Below, in pieces: positions 19,437-27,778 of a DNA stretch of 64,000 bases. Within the stretch, counting starts at the first letter, position 1. Each line of letters starts with the position of its first letter. The notes below the pieces were generated by a model. The model saw only the letters and a list, made by a program, of their open reading frames with translations. It was not told where the DNA came from and ran no database searches. The translations under genes and the position numbers were made by a program. Origin of the DNA: a bacterium (lineage in GTDB: Bacteria > Planctomycetota > UBA1135 > UBA2386); contig JANSXC010000026.1 in NCBI GenBank assembly GCA_024743115.1, positions 1-64,000 of the forward strand, written 5' to 3'.

Positions 19437-20495
19437 ATGACCGATTCCTCCACATCCCCGGTCCGGCTGACCCAGTTCGCCTCCGGATCGGGTTGAGCGG
19501 CGAAGCTGCCGCCGGGGAGCCTCGGGCAGGTTCTCCATAAACTGGGCAAGATCGAGCACCCCGACCTCCTGGCCGGCACCGCGGGCTTCGAGGATGCGGG
19601 GGTGTTCCGGATCGATGGTGAGCGCGCGCTGGTGCAGACGCTCGACTTCTTCCCGCCGATCGTCGACGACCCGCGCTGGTTCGGCCGCATCGCCGCGGCC
19701 AACTCGCTATCGGACGTCTACGCGATGGGTGGCAAGCCGCTGACCGCGATGAACATCGTCGGCTGGCCGAAGCAGCTCGATGTCAATGTGCTCGGCGAAG
19801 TGCTCGCGGGTGGCAACGAGAAGGTGCAGGAAGCCGGCGCCGTGCTCCTGGGTGGGCATTCGGTCGTCGATCAGGAGGTCAAGTACGGCCTGTCGGTGAC
19901 GGGCCTCGTGCATCCGGAACGCTTCTGGCAGAACGTCGGTGCCCGGCGCGGGGATGCGCTGCTGCTCACCAAGCCGCTCGGCATGGGGCCGATCTCGACT
20001 GCGATCAAGCGCGAGCAGGCCAGCCCGTCGCAGGTCGAGCGCGCGATGGTGCAGATGGCGACGCTCAACAAGGCCGCGATCGAAGCGCTCACGGAACTCG
20101 AGGTGCACGCGGCGACCGATGTCACGGGTTTCGGCCTCGTCGGCCACAGCCTCGAGATGGCAGAGGGCTCGGGGCACGCGCTCGCGCTCGATGCCGGCGC
20201 GCTGCCGATCGCCGAGGGCGCGCTGGAACTCGTTGCCAGCGGCGTGACATCGGGCGGCTGCACGCGCGGGAAAGCGTTCTATGGGGCGCGCATCGCGATC
20301 GCAGCCGACGTCGACGCCGCGCTCGGCGACCTCGTATTCGATGCCGAGACATCCGGCGGTTTGCTGATCGCGATCCCTGAAGCGCAGGTCGAGCAGGCTG
20401 TGCAGCGCCTGAAGGATGCGAACGCGCCGAGCCACGCCGTCGTCGGGCACTTCGTCGAGCGCCCGGCAGATGGGCCGGCGCTGACGCTGAGTTGA
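19437..20495 (+). CDS. selD: Selenide, water dikinase; probable selenoprotein with in-frame TGA
   Basis: Makes selenophosphate from selenide and ATP. Reading from ATG 19437, the frame reaches TGA at 19494-19496 (codon 20) and then continues open to 20495. The sequence around it is TQFASGSG-(TGA)-AAKLPPG, matching the SelD active-site loop, where the residue before the conserved A-K is Cys or Sec. The product is 352 residues with Sec20 and Lys23, a normal SelD length. Downstream motifs are normal (SLSDVYAMGG, GGHSVVD, DVTGFGLVGH, SGGLLIA). A caller that stops at TGA would begin at GTG 19602 and lose the catalytic residue and glycine-rich loop. A hairpin right after the TGA could be the SECIS. 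Confidence 0.92.
19494..19529 (+). promoter_or_regulatory. Sec codon and candidate bacterial SECIS hairpin
   Basis: TGA at 19494-19496 is followed by CTGC (19506-19509), pairing with GCAG (19526-19529), then after a 2-base bulge CCG (19512-19514) pairing with CGG (19523-19525), leaving an 8-base apical loop that begins GGG. The loop lies about 18-26 bases after the TGA and begins with G residues, within the loose bacterial SECIS pattern. The fold is by eye. Confidence 0.55.
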
Positions 20496-20507
20496 CGCGA
20501 AGGGGTC

Positions 20508-20535
20508 GCGGCGCCGGCGTTGAGTCGGGCGCCGC
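20508..20535. terminator. Hairpin between convergent genes
   Basis: Perfect 8-bp arms GCGGCGCC and GGCGCCGC around a 12-base loop lie between the stops of selD and the minus-strand gene. No T-run follows on either strand, so termination is only suggested by position. Confidence 0.4.
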
Positions 20536-20545
20536 TCCGCTCAGA

Positions 20546-21547
20546 TCACAGCTTGAGCAGCTTCTTCTGCTCGGGCGTGAGCTCCGGCGCCTTGGTGCGA
20601 CCGTGTTCGCGTAGCGTGACGACGAAGTCGTTCACGCTCTTCTTCTTGCGCGGGCGCTTCGGCAGGCCCTTCTCGTAGGTGAGCGGGGCGCCCTCGTCCG
20701 CCTCTTCTTCTTCTTCCTCCTCTTCCTCTTCCTCCTCCTCGCCAGCGAAGCCCGCGGCGCCGCCAACCACGACGACGCGGCCGGCCATGCCGCCCTGCTC
20801 GTTGTCGAGGTAGGCGCGGCAGTGGACCTGGTGCACGATTGCCGCGGCTGGATCGATCGTGATCGCGAGGTCGACCGTGGCTTGCGGCTTCTTCGCGGCT
20901 TGCCGGCCGCCACCGCCGCCCGCGCCGATGCCCATCGCGAGCCGGAACACGTTGCCCCCGAAACCGCCGGCGACGAGGGACTGCGGCAGCGCGCCGGACC
21001 AGACGGCTTCGGCGACCTGATCCTCGTTGAGCGTGATGCTGACGATCTCGACCGGGCGGTCGTCGAGCGAGCCGACCTCGGAGTGGGTCACGGCGAGCTG
21101 CCAGCCGTCGAGCAGCTCGAGCAGCAGTTCGATGTCCGGGGCGAACTTGACCGCGTTGCCGTCCGCGAACCGACCGGCGCGAATGCGCCAGTCGTGGTTC
21201 GCCGACTTCGCGATGGTGCGCCGGCCGGTCGTGATGAACTCATCGCCCTCCTTGCCACCGAACGCGCAGGTGCGGACCTTGGGGTGCCACGACCCGTTGG
21301 CCTTGCCGGATGCCTGGGCGGACAGCATTGCCTGGAACGGATCCGCCTTCTTGGCCTTCCCGGCCGGGCCCCATTTGGCCTCGAACGCCGTGTTCTGCAT
21401 CGCCGCGGTCCGGGCCAGGGCCTTGTCGAGGCGATCGCGGCTCGCTGCGCGCGGCGTCGGGTCGGCGCCGGCTTCCTGAGCCGTCAGGGAGGCGGGGGAG
21501 AGCAGGCCGACGAGAGCGGCGGCCACGGAGACGATGAAATGGCGCAT
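20546..21547 (-). CDS. Secreted hypothetical protein with poly-Glu tract
   Basis: A 333-residue protein with a signal peptide (FIVSVAAALVGLLSPASLTAQ). The middle reads like a soluble periplasmic domain (HDWRIRAGRFADGNAVKF, DRPVEIVSITLNEDQ). Oddities are a Gly run (GIGAGGGGG) and 13 consecutive Glu encoded by mixed GAA/GAG near 20700-20741, next to a basic tail (KRPRKKKS). I do not recognise a family. It is convergent with selD and downstream of rbfA on the same strand with a 61-base gap, so it may be read through from that operon. Confidence 0.7.
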   Translation of the reverse strand: MRHFIVSVAAALVGLLSPASLTAQEAGADPTPRAASRDRLDKALARTAAMQNTAFEAKWGPAGKAKKADPFQAMLSAQASGKANGSWHPKVRTCAFGGKEGDEFITTGRRTIAKSANHDWRIRAGRFADGNAVKFAPDIELLLELLDGWQLAVTHSEVGSLDDRPVEIVSITLNEDQVAEAVWSGALPQSLVAGGFGGNVFRLAMGIGAGGGGGRQAAKKPQATVDLAITIDPAAAIVHQVHCRAYLDNEQGGMAGRVVVVGGAAGFAGEEEEEEEEEEEEEADEGAPLTYEKGLPKRPRKKKSVNDFVVTLREHGRTKAPELTPEQKKLLKL

Positions 21548-21608
21548 GCCGCCCCAACGGAGCGCGCGCCGCGAAACTCTGCAACTCTGGTCGCGAAATC
21601 GCGTGGAA

Positions 21609-22046
21609 TCACGCCCGGGTGGGATCTTCCGGCGGGTCGGCTTCGGGTCCGGTATCTCCGGCCTCGGGGTGGTCCGCGTCGAGCTGGATCTCCCGGTCCT
21701 CGCGCTCGCGGCGCAGGTCGGCCATGAGGTTGTTGAGCCGGATGGCTTCGGAGATCCCGGTGTCGAACACGAACTCGAGGTGGGGGACCGTCCGCGTGTG
21801 CAGCGTCGCGCCCATCGCCTTCTGACAGAGTCCGCGGGCCCGGCGCAGCACGCCGGCCGTGCGCTTCTGGTCGGCTTCGCCGCCGAGCACCGACCAGTAG
21901 GCGCGGCACTGGGTGAACTCCTTGTCGAGCTCGACGCGTGTGATCGTGACCATGCCGAGCTTGGGGTCGGCGAGCTCGCGCATGATGACTTCGGCGAGGC
22001 GCTGTTTGATCTGCTCCTGCAGGCGGGCGATGCGGCGTTCGTTCAT
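21609..22046 (-). CDS. rbfA: Ribosome-binding factor A
   Basis: A 30S maturation factor of the KH type. The 145 residues include the family N-terminus MNERRIARLQEQIKQRLAEVI, LADPKLGMVTITRVEL and the C-terminal HLEFVFDTGISEAIRLNNLM, followed by an acidic tail. It is the last cistron of nusA-infB-DUF503-rbfA, a classic arrangement. Confidence 0.93.
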   Translation of the reverse strand: MNERRIARLQEQIKQRLAEVIMRELADPKLGMVTITRVELDKEFTQCRAYWSVLGGEADQKRTAGVLRRARGLCQKAMGATLHTRTVPHLEFVFDTGISEAIRLNNLMADLRREREDREIQLDADHPEAGDTGPEADPPEDPTRA

Positions 22047-22082
22047 GGCGCGGGGTTGGTGCGGCAGCTGCTGCTGCGGGGG

Positions 22083-22379
22083 CTACTGCTGCGGGGAGAT
22101 GATCTCGAGCTGGTGGTCGGCGAGGGTGCCGTCGCGCCAGTCGTGCAGCTCGTTGATCAGGTGGTCCATCGTGCTGTTGAGGTGGGGGACGTCGCTGCCC
22201 GCGACGACCGCGCCCAGAGTCGCGACGGTGCAATCGTCGAGGTCCTCGAACTCGGCGATCGACACGTTGAACGAGCGCCGCAGCCGATCCTTGAGGCTCT
22301 TGATGACGTTGCGCTTGTCCTTGAGGCTCTCGGCGTACGGGATCTCGAGCGTGAACTGCAGGATGCCGACGTGCAACAT
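22083..22379 (-). CDS. DUF503 family protein (YlxP-like)
   Basis: A 98-residue small protein (MLHVGILQFTLEIPYAESLK, KDKRNVIKSLKDRLRRSFNV, then a C-terminal LINELHDW). DUF503 proteins almost always lie between infB and rbfA, as here, and are thought to act around ribosome assembly or RNA; the precise role is not established. The gap to rbfA is 36 bases and to infB 51 bases. Confidence 0.92.
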   Translation of the reverse strand: MLHVGILQFTLEIPYAESLKDKRNVIKSLKDRLRRSFNVSIAEFEDLDDCTVATLGAVVAGSDVPHLNSTMDHLINELHDWRDGTLADHQLEIISPQQ

Positions 22380-22430
22380 GACGAGCCTTGCAAGGGGTCA
22401 GGTGCGGGCCGCGGGGCGGCCCGCAGCCCC

Positions 22431-25361
22431 TCAGGAGTCGAGTGTGCGCTTGACCAGGTCGATCTGAATGAACTCGATCTGGTCGCCTTCCTTGAGGTCC
22501 TGGAACTTCTCGAGCGTCAGACCGCACTCGAGGCCCGCCTTGACCTCGCGGACGTCCTCTTCGATGCGGCGGAGGCTCGCGACCTTGCCGGACCAGAGCA
22601 CCGTGCCGTCGCGCGACAGGCGCGCGAGCGCGTTGCGGCGCGCGACACCGTCGATCACGCGGCAGCCCGCGATGATGCCGAACTTGCTCGACTTGAACGT
22701 CGCGCGTACCTCGGCGTGGCCGATGACCGACTGCACCTCTTCGGGCGCGAGCATGCCTTCCATGGCGTCGCGGACCTCTTCGAGCAGCCGGTAGATGACA
22801 TCGTAGTAGCGGATGTCGATGCCGGCCTTGTCGGCGAGTACGCGCGCCTTGCTGTCGGCCACGGTGTTGAAGCCGATGATGATCGCGCCCGACGCCTCGG
22901 CGAGGCTGACGTCGGTCTCGTTGATGCCGCCGAGGCCCGAGTGCACCAGGTTGACGCGGACTTCGTCGGTCTTGAGGTCATCGAGGCTGGCGCGCAGCGG
23001 CTCGAGCGAGCCCATTGCGTCGGCCTTGAGGATGACCTTGATCTCCTGCATCTCACGCTCGGCAAGCTTCATGGAGAGCGTCTCGAGCGTGACGGCGCTG
23101 CGCTCCGCGCGCGACAACTCCTGCACGCGGCGCTGCTTCTCTTCGACGACTTCCTTGGCCTTCTTGGCGTCCTCGACGGCGAACAGCTTGTCGCCCGGGC
23201 TCGGCAGTCGGTCGAGACCGAACAGCGTGACCGGGGTCGACGGGCCGGCCTCCTTCAGGTTGTTGCCCTTGTCGTCGATCATTGCGCGGACGCGGGCATA
23301 GCTCTCGCCGCAAACGATCTGGTCCTTCAGTCGCAGCGTGCCGTCCGTGACGAGCAGGGTGACCACGACGCCCTGCTCGGGCGACTGGCGCGACTCGACC
23401 ACGATGCCCTGAGCCGAAGCATCCGGGCGGGCCTGGAGCTCCATGATCTCGGTCTCGAGCAGCACGCGCTCGACGAGTTCGTCGAGGCCAAGGCCCTTGA
23501 GCGCGGAGACCTCGACACAGCCGATTTCACCGCCGAAGTCTTCCGGCTGCAGGCCCTTGATCATCAGCTGCTGCTTGACCTGCATCGCGTTGGCGCCCGG
23601 CGTGTCGCACTTGGTGATCGCGACGACGATCGGCTTCTCCGCGGCTTTGGCGTGGTTGATCGCCTCTTCGGTCTGCGGCATGACACCATCGTCGGCCGCG
23701 ACGACGAGCACCACGACGTCCGTGATGTCGGCGCCGCGCGCGCGCATCGCGGTGAACGCCGCGTGGCCCGGGGTGTCGAGCACGACGAGCGACTGGCCCT
23801 TGTCGTTGGTGACCTTGTAGGCGCCGATGTGCTGCGTGATGCCGCCGGCTTCGCCCTTGGCGACATCGCTGTCATGCAGCGCGTCCATGAGGGTCGTCTT
23901 GCCGTGATCGACGTGGCCCATGAAGGTGACGACCGGCGCGCGCTCGAGCGCTTCTTCGCCGGCGCTGCTCTGGCCGAGCTGCTCGATCAGCTCGTCCAGC
24001 GCTTCCTTGTGCTCGACGACCTTGATCTTGCGCTCGAGTTCGAGAGCGACGAGCTCGACCTCTTCGTTGGAGAGGAACGAGTTGATGGTCTTGCCCGGGA
24101 TGCCGAGCTTGAACGTCAAGGTCGTCATCAGGTCGCCGACCTTGACGCCGAGACCCTCGGACAGGGCCTTCAGCGAAACGGGTTCTTCGACCTCGACGAC
24201 CTTGTTCGGATCGACCGTGGGCGCGATGCGTTGGCGCTTCTGACCGCCCCCGCGCTGGTCGCGACCGCGGCCGGGACCACCCGGACCGCGACGCGAGCCA
24301 GGCTGCGGGCCCATGCGGCTGCCGGTCCGCTGCTGCATCTTCTGCAGCGCGGCACGGCGCAGGTCGCGCGGCGGTTGCGGTGCCGAACGGCGGGTCGCAT
24401 CGCGGATCGTCTCCTGCGGCAGGTCGATGCGGCCGACGACGCGGGCGCGCTGCTGCGGCATCAGGAGCTTCTTGACGTCCTCTTCGCTCTGCTCACCGGT
24501 CGCGGTGCCCTCCGGCTCCATTGCGGTGCCGTCGCCGGCGTCCGCCGCCGGCTGCGCCGCGGGAGTGTCGCTCGCGGCTGCCGCTGCCGGCGCCGGCTCG
24601 GCGTCGGCCGCGGGCGTCTCGGCTGGCGGAGTGGTCGTCGCCGGCTCGCTCGGCTCCGCTGCGGCGCTGGCCGCCGCCGGTTGCGCTGCGGGCGAAGCGG
24701 TTTCGGGTGCGGCCGGTTTCGGAGCGGGAGTTGCCGGGGCCGGGGTGGCGGCCGGCGTCGGTTCGGCAGCGGGCGTCGCACTCGCAGGCGTCGCCGGTGC
24801 GCTGTCCGCCGGCGGCGCGCTCGGGGTTGCCGGAGACTCGGTTGCCGGAGCCGGGGTTGCCGGAGCCGGGGTCGCCGGAGCATCAGCCGCCGGCGCTTCC
24901 GCGGCCGGAGCCTCGGTCGCCGCGGGGGCTGCCGGTTCGGCCGTGGGCTCGGCGGGAGCGGGGGCCGGTTCGGGCTTCGGCTCGGCGGGCGCCGAGATGG
25001 TGGGGTCGACCGCGGCCTCCTCGAGGGTCTTCTTGACCAGCGGCTTCTTCTTCGGGAGCGCCTTCTTCTTCGGCAGCTCCTTCTTGGCCGGGAGTTCCTT
25101 CTTCGCGGGCAGTGCGTCGTCGTCGCCCGCACCGGGCAGCTTCTTCTTGCGCAGCCCGCCCTTGGCCGGCGCGTCGGCCGGATCCTTCTTCGTCAGCCCC
25201 TGCGCCATCAGGCGGGCCTCGACGACCATGAGATCGGCGTCCTCCAGCGCGCTCGCGTGCGACTTGATGTTCTCGAAGCCGATCCCACGCAAGAGCTTCG
25301 CCAGCTCGGACCCTTTCATGCCGTACTGCTTGGCCAGTTCGGAGACTCTTACCTTTTTCAA
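22431..25361 (-). CDS. infB: Translation initiation factor IF-2
   Basis: Delivers fMet-tRNA to the 30S subunit and promotes subunit joining. The 976 residues comprise an IF2N domain (VRVSELAKQYGMKGSELAKL), a long Ala/Pro/Glu-rich linker (about 75-290), and a GTPase with G1 GHVDHGKT, G2 GGITQHIGAY, G3 DTPGHAAF and G4 TKCD. C-terminal beta-barrel and C2 domains follow. The start is TTG 25361 with a GAGGAG ribosome-binding site about 10 bases upstream. G4 is TKCD where NKxD is normal. Confidence 0.96.
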   Translation of the reverse strand: MKKVRVSELAKQYGMKGSELAKLLRGIGFENIKSHASALEDADLMVVEARLMAQGLTKKDPADAPAKGGLRKKKLPGAGDDDALPAKKELPAKKELPKKKALPKKKPLVKKTLEEAAVDPTISAPAEPKPEPAPAPAEPTAEPAAPAATEAPAAEAPAADAPATPAPATPAPATESPATPSAPPADSAPATPASATPAAEPTPAATPAPATPAPKPAAPETASPAAQPAAASAAAEPSEPATTTPPAETPAADAEPAPAAAAASDTPAAQPAADAGDGTAMEPEGTATGEQSEEDVKKLLMPQQRARVVGRIDLPQETIRDATRRSAPQPPRDLRRAALQKMQQRTGSRMGPQPGSRRGPGGPGRGRDQRGGGQKRQRIAPTVDPNKVVEVEEPVSLKALSEGLGVKVGDLMTTLTFKLGIPGKTINSFLSNEEVELVALELERKIKVVEHKEALDELIEQLGQSSAGEEALERAPVVTFMGHVDHGKTTLMDALHDSDVAKGEAGGITQHIGAYKVTNDKGQSLVVLDTPGHAAFTAMRARGADITDVVVLVVAADDGVMPQTEEAINHAKAAEKPIVVAITKCDTPGANAMQVKQQLMIKGLQPEDFGGEIGCVEVSALKGLGLDELVERVLLETEIMELQARPDASAQGIVVESRQSPEQGVVVTLLVTDGTLRLKDQIVCGESYARVRAMIDDKGNNLKEAGPSTPVTLFGLDRLPSPGDKLFAVEDAKKAKEVVEEKQRRVQELSRAERSAVTLETLSMKLAEREMQEIKVILKADAMGSLEPLRASLDDLKTDEVRVNLVHSGLGGINETDVSLAEASGAIIIGFNTVADSKARVLADKAGIDIRYYDVIYRLLEEVRDAMEGMLAPEEVQSVIGHAEVRATFKSSKFGIIAGCRVIDGVARRNALARLSRDGTVLWSGKVASLRRIEEDVREVKAGLECGLTLEKFQDLKEGDQIEFIQIDLVKRTLDS

Positions 25362-25459
25362 ACTCTTGGCTCCTCGAAACCGCGCGCGACGGGCGGCGCG
25401 GCTGGAATGGACAGGGTGGTTGCTGGCTAGGGTGGGTGTCGAAGGACGAAAACGAAGGC

Positions 25460-26752
25460 TCAGGACTGACCGGCAGTGCGGTCGCCGTCGCCGGCGTTCG
25501 CACGATCCGTCTGATCCGGGGCCGGCCCAGTTTCAGGGGCGGTTGCTTCTTCGGCGGGAGCCGCATCGGCTGCCGGTGCAGGCTCCGCTGCTGGGGTGCT
25601 CTCGGGCGCCGGGTCCGATGACTCGGCGGCCGACGACTCGGCATCCGACGATTCGCCATCCGACGATTCGCCATCCGGCGATTCGCCATCCGGCGATTCG
25701 GCGGTCGGCGCTTCGTTGCCGTCACCAGCGCCCGCGTCGGCTGGGGGCTCGATCGGGTTGCCATCGGCGTCCACCGCAACTTCGCCGTCGGCGGCCGCGT
25801 CTTCGGCTTCGACCGAACGCTCGAGCTCGGCGCGGGTCATGATGTCGATGTCCCAGCCGGTCAGTTTGCTCGCGAGTCGCACGTTCTGCCCCTTGCGGCC
25901 GATCGCGAGCGACTGCTGATCCTCGTTGACGATTACCAGCGCCTTCTTCGTCGGCGGGTCGAGCGTGATGTCTCCGACCTCGGACGGCTTGAGAGCGTTC
26001 GCGATCAGCGTCACGGGATCGTTGTTCCAGCGGATGATGTCGATGCGCTCGCCGTTGAGTTCGTCGATGATCGACTTGATGCGGTTGCCGCGCACGCCGA
26101 CGCAGGCGCCGACGCAGTCGACCTTGTCATCGCCGGAATCGACCGCGAGTTTGGTCCGGTAGCCCGGTTCGCGCTCGATGCGGCGGATCATGATCGTGCC
26201 GTCCGCGATCTCGGGCACTTCGAGCTCGAACAGCGCGCGCACGAGGTCGCGGTGCGTGCGGCTCAGGATCACCTTGACGCGCGGCCCGACCTTCTTGACC
26301 TCGTAGACCAGCGCGCGGATGCGCTCGCCGACGTTGTAGTTCTCGCTGCGCACCTTTTCCGAGCGCGGCAGGATGCCCTCGATGTTGCGACCGAGGTTGA
26401 CGATGACGGTGTCGCCCTCGAAGCGCTGGATCGTGCCGATCACGATCTCGCCGAGCTTCGTCTCGAACTCGTCGTAGATCACGTCGCGCTCGGCTTCGCG
26501 CACGAGCGAGATGATGGCCTGCTTGACCGACATCGCGAAGATGCGGCCCTGCTCCTCCATCGACACGTCGTAGTTGCACTGGAAGTCGCCCGTGTCGAGA
26601 TCCAGGACGATCTCGATGTCGTCCACGCCGTACTTCTTGGCCAACGCCTGCGCCATCGCGCGCTCGATACCAGCGATCAACGCCTCCTTGTCGATCTCCT
26701 TGTCGCGGGCGATCGAGTCGATGTAGCGAAGAATTTCGGAGGGGTTGGCCAT
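25460..26752 (-). CDS. nusA: Transcription termination/antitermination factor NusA
   Basis: Binds RNA polymerase and controls pausing. The 430 residues have the N-terminal polymerase-binding domain (IERAMAQALAKKYG), an S1 domain (IVIGTIQRFEGDTVIVNLG) and two KH domains (GACVGVRGNRIKSIIDELNG; SLAIGRKGQNVRLASKLTG). The Ala/Glu/Ser-rich tail contains a five-residue repeat SPDGE encoded by 15-bp DNA repeats. Start ATG 26752 matches the usual N-terminus. It is the first gene of the operon; rimP, which usually precedes it, is absent. Confidence 0.95.
   Translation of the reverse strand: MANPSEILRYIDSIARDKEIDKEALIAGIERAMAQALAKKYGVDDIEIVLDLDTGDFQCNYDVSMEEQGRIFAMSVKQAIISLVREAERDVIYDEFETKLGEIVIGTIQRFEGDTVIVNLGRNIEGILPRSEKVRSENYNVGERIRALVYEVKKVGPRVKVILSRTHRDLVRALFELEVPEIADGTIMIRRIEREPGYRTKLAVDSGDDKVDCVGACVGVRGNRIKSIIDELNGERIDIIRWNNDPVTLIANALKPSEVGDITLDPPTKKALVIVNEDQQSLAIGRKGQNVRLASKLTGWDIDIMTRAELERSVEAEDAAADGEVAVDADGNPIEPPADAGAGDGNEAPTAESPDGESPDGESSDGESSDAESSAAESSDPAPESTPAAEPAPAADAAPAEEATAPETGPAPDQTDRANAGDGDRTAGQS
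25622..25708 (-). repeat. 15-bp tandem repeats within nusA
   Basis: About five near-identical copies of a 15-bp unit (core GATTCGCCATCCG on the plus strand) encode SPDGE/SSDGE/SSDAE in the NusA tail. It is in frame, so slippage changes only tail length. Confidence 0.75.
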
Positions 26753-27057
26753 TGGGAAGTGGGGAGCAGGGGGCTCACGCTGGCACGCTGGCCGCGGACG
26801 TGAGCCTGTCGGGGGTCGTTCCCACTCGGAAACGACTTTCGGAAAACAGCAGAGCCCTGGCAGGCAGCACAATCCCCGTCTCCGAGACCGACACGGATGA
26901 CGGTTCGGAGTAAGGCGTCGCCGCAGCGACGTTCCGAGCGTTGTGATGACTGCCCGGGCGGTGCCGGGGTAATCAGTAGGACCCGCTGCCAGAGACGGGA
27001 TCCAGGAACGATCCGAGAGGGTCGGCCTGGGCCGTTCGGGCAGCACGTCCGAACGGC
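26753..27057 (-). promoter_or_regulatory. Structured 5' leader of nusA operon
   Basis: About 300 bases between the likely start of transcription and nusA hold no convincing gene on either strand. Read on the minus strand it opens with inverted repeat GCCGTTCGG/CCGAACGGC (27031-27039 and 27049-27057), contains hairpin CGTCGC-TGCG-GCGACG, and has an 8-bp inverted repeat GGCTCACG/CGTGAGCC near 26779-26806 just before nusA. It is too short for rimP and has no tRNA-like T-arm. Function unknown; autoregulation is a guess. Confidence 0.45.
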
Positions 27058-27061
27058 GAGA

Positions 27062-27089
27062 ATGCTAGCGACGGGTTCGCGCGGGTCAA
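27062..27089 (-). promoter_or_regulatory. Candidate sigma-70 promoter for nusA operon
   Basis: On the minus strand TTGACC (27089-27084), a 16-base spacer and TAGCAT (27067-27062). Transcription would begin near 27055, within the first leader inverted repeat. Confidence 0.55.
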
Positions 27090-27161
27090 GTCGACAACGA
27101 ACCCGCACCATCGTGGTTACCCGCCGGCGGTTGCGATCTAGGAGACGACACCGCTCCAGGC

Positions 27162-27644
27162 ATGACCGACCTCGCCCACAGTCTGAGCCTTCGCCCGTTC
27201 CGCCTCGCCGATGCCGACGCCATCGAGCCGTGGCTGTCCGCGCCCGGATTGTCGCCGCCGCGCGGCGCCGCCCGCCGCGACTGGCCCGCGCGCCTGATCG
27301 CCGATGGTCGGATCCTGGTGCAGGTCGCCGAGACCGGGGGGCAGCAGATCGGCCTCGTGCGCCTCGACTGTGGTCCGGATCGGATCGCGGAGATCACGCT
27401 CGTCGTGGCGCCCGAATCGCGCCGCCTCGGCCATGGTCGCACGATTCTGCAGCAGGCGATCGTCCAGGCCCGCGGCCTCGGCCTCGTGCAGCTCGTCGCT
27501 AGCGTCGACGTCGGCAACGCGGTCGCGCTCGATTTCTTCCAGGACATGGGGTTCGTGTCGCGCGGCGTGATCGCCAACCGACTGCGACTGGTGCGCGACG
27601 TCCACGCGGGCGTCGGCCAGCCGCCGCTCGAGATCGAGATCTGA
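27162..27644 (+). CDS. GNAT-family N-acetyltransferase
   Basis: A 160-residue single-domain acetyltransferase. Motifs: LRPFRLADADAIEPWL at the N-terminus, the acetyl-CoA pyrophosphate-binding loop SRRLGHGRTIL, and VDVGNAVALDFFQDMGFVSR. The acceptor is not predictable. Start ATG 27162 is the first in-frame Met. It is divergent from nusA across a 409-base gap. Confidence 0.85.
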   Translation: MTDLAHSLSLRPFRLADADAIEPWLSAPGLSPPRGAARRDWPARLIADGRILVQVAETGGQQIGLVRLDCGPDRIAEITLVVAPESRRLGHGRTILQQAIVQARGLGLVQLVASVDVGNAVALDFFQDMGFVSRGVIANRLRLVRDVHAGVGQPPLEIEI

Positions 27645-27778
27645 TTCGGGTTCGGTTGGTCCGCATTCAGGCTGGCCCCGGAGAATGGCCGTCCCGGACT
27701 CGCGCTGCGGATCCGGAACGTGGCATGCGGCTGGAGCAACCCGTTCGTTTCCCGGGCGTGGCGTTCTAAGGTGCGCGG

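Noticed and set aside
19602-20495. selD starting at GTG 19602
   Set aside because: This would remove the catalytic residue and glycine-rich loop that are plainly encoded in frame upstream of the TGA.
21534-25430. A very long open frame on the plus strand opposite infB
   Set aside because: It is antisense to infB, rbfA and DUF503, which match known families; high G+C makes such shadow frames common.
25622-25708. CRISPR-like array
   Set aside because: The 15-bp repeats are contiguous without spacers and encode NusA tail residues.
26753-27055. Possible rimP or tRNA-fMet gene upstream of nusA
   Set aside because: Too short for rimP, no matching protein in any frame, and no tRNA T-arm.
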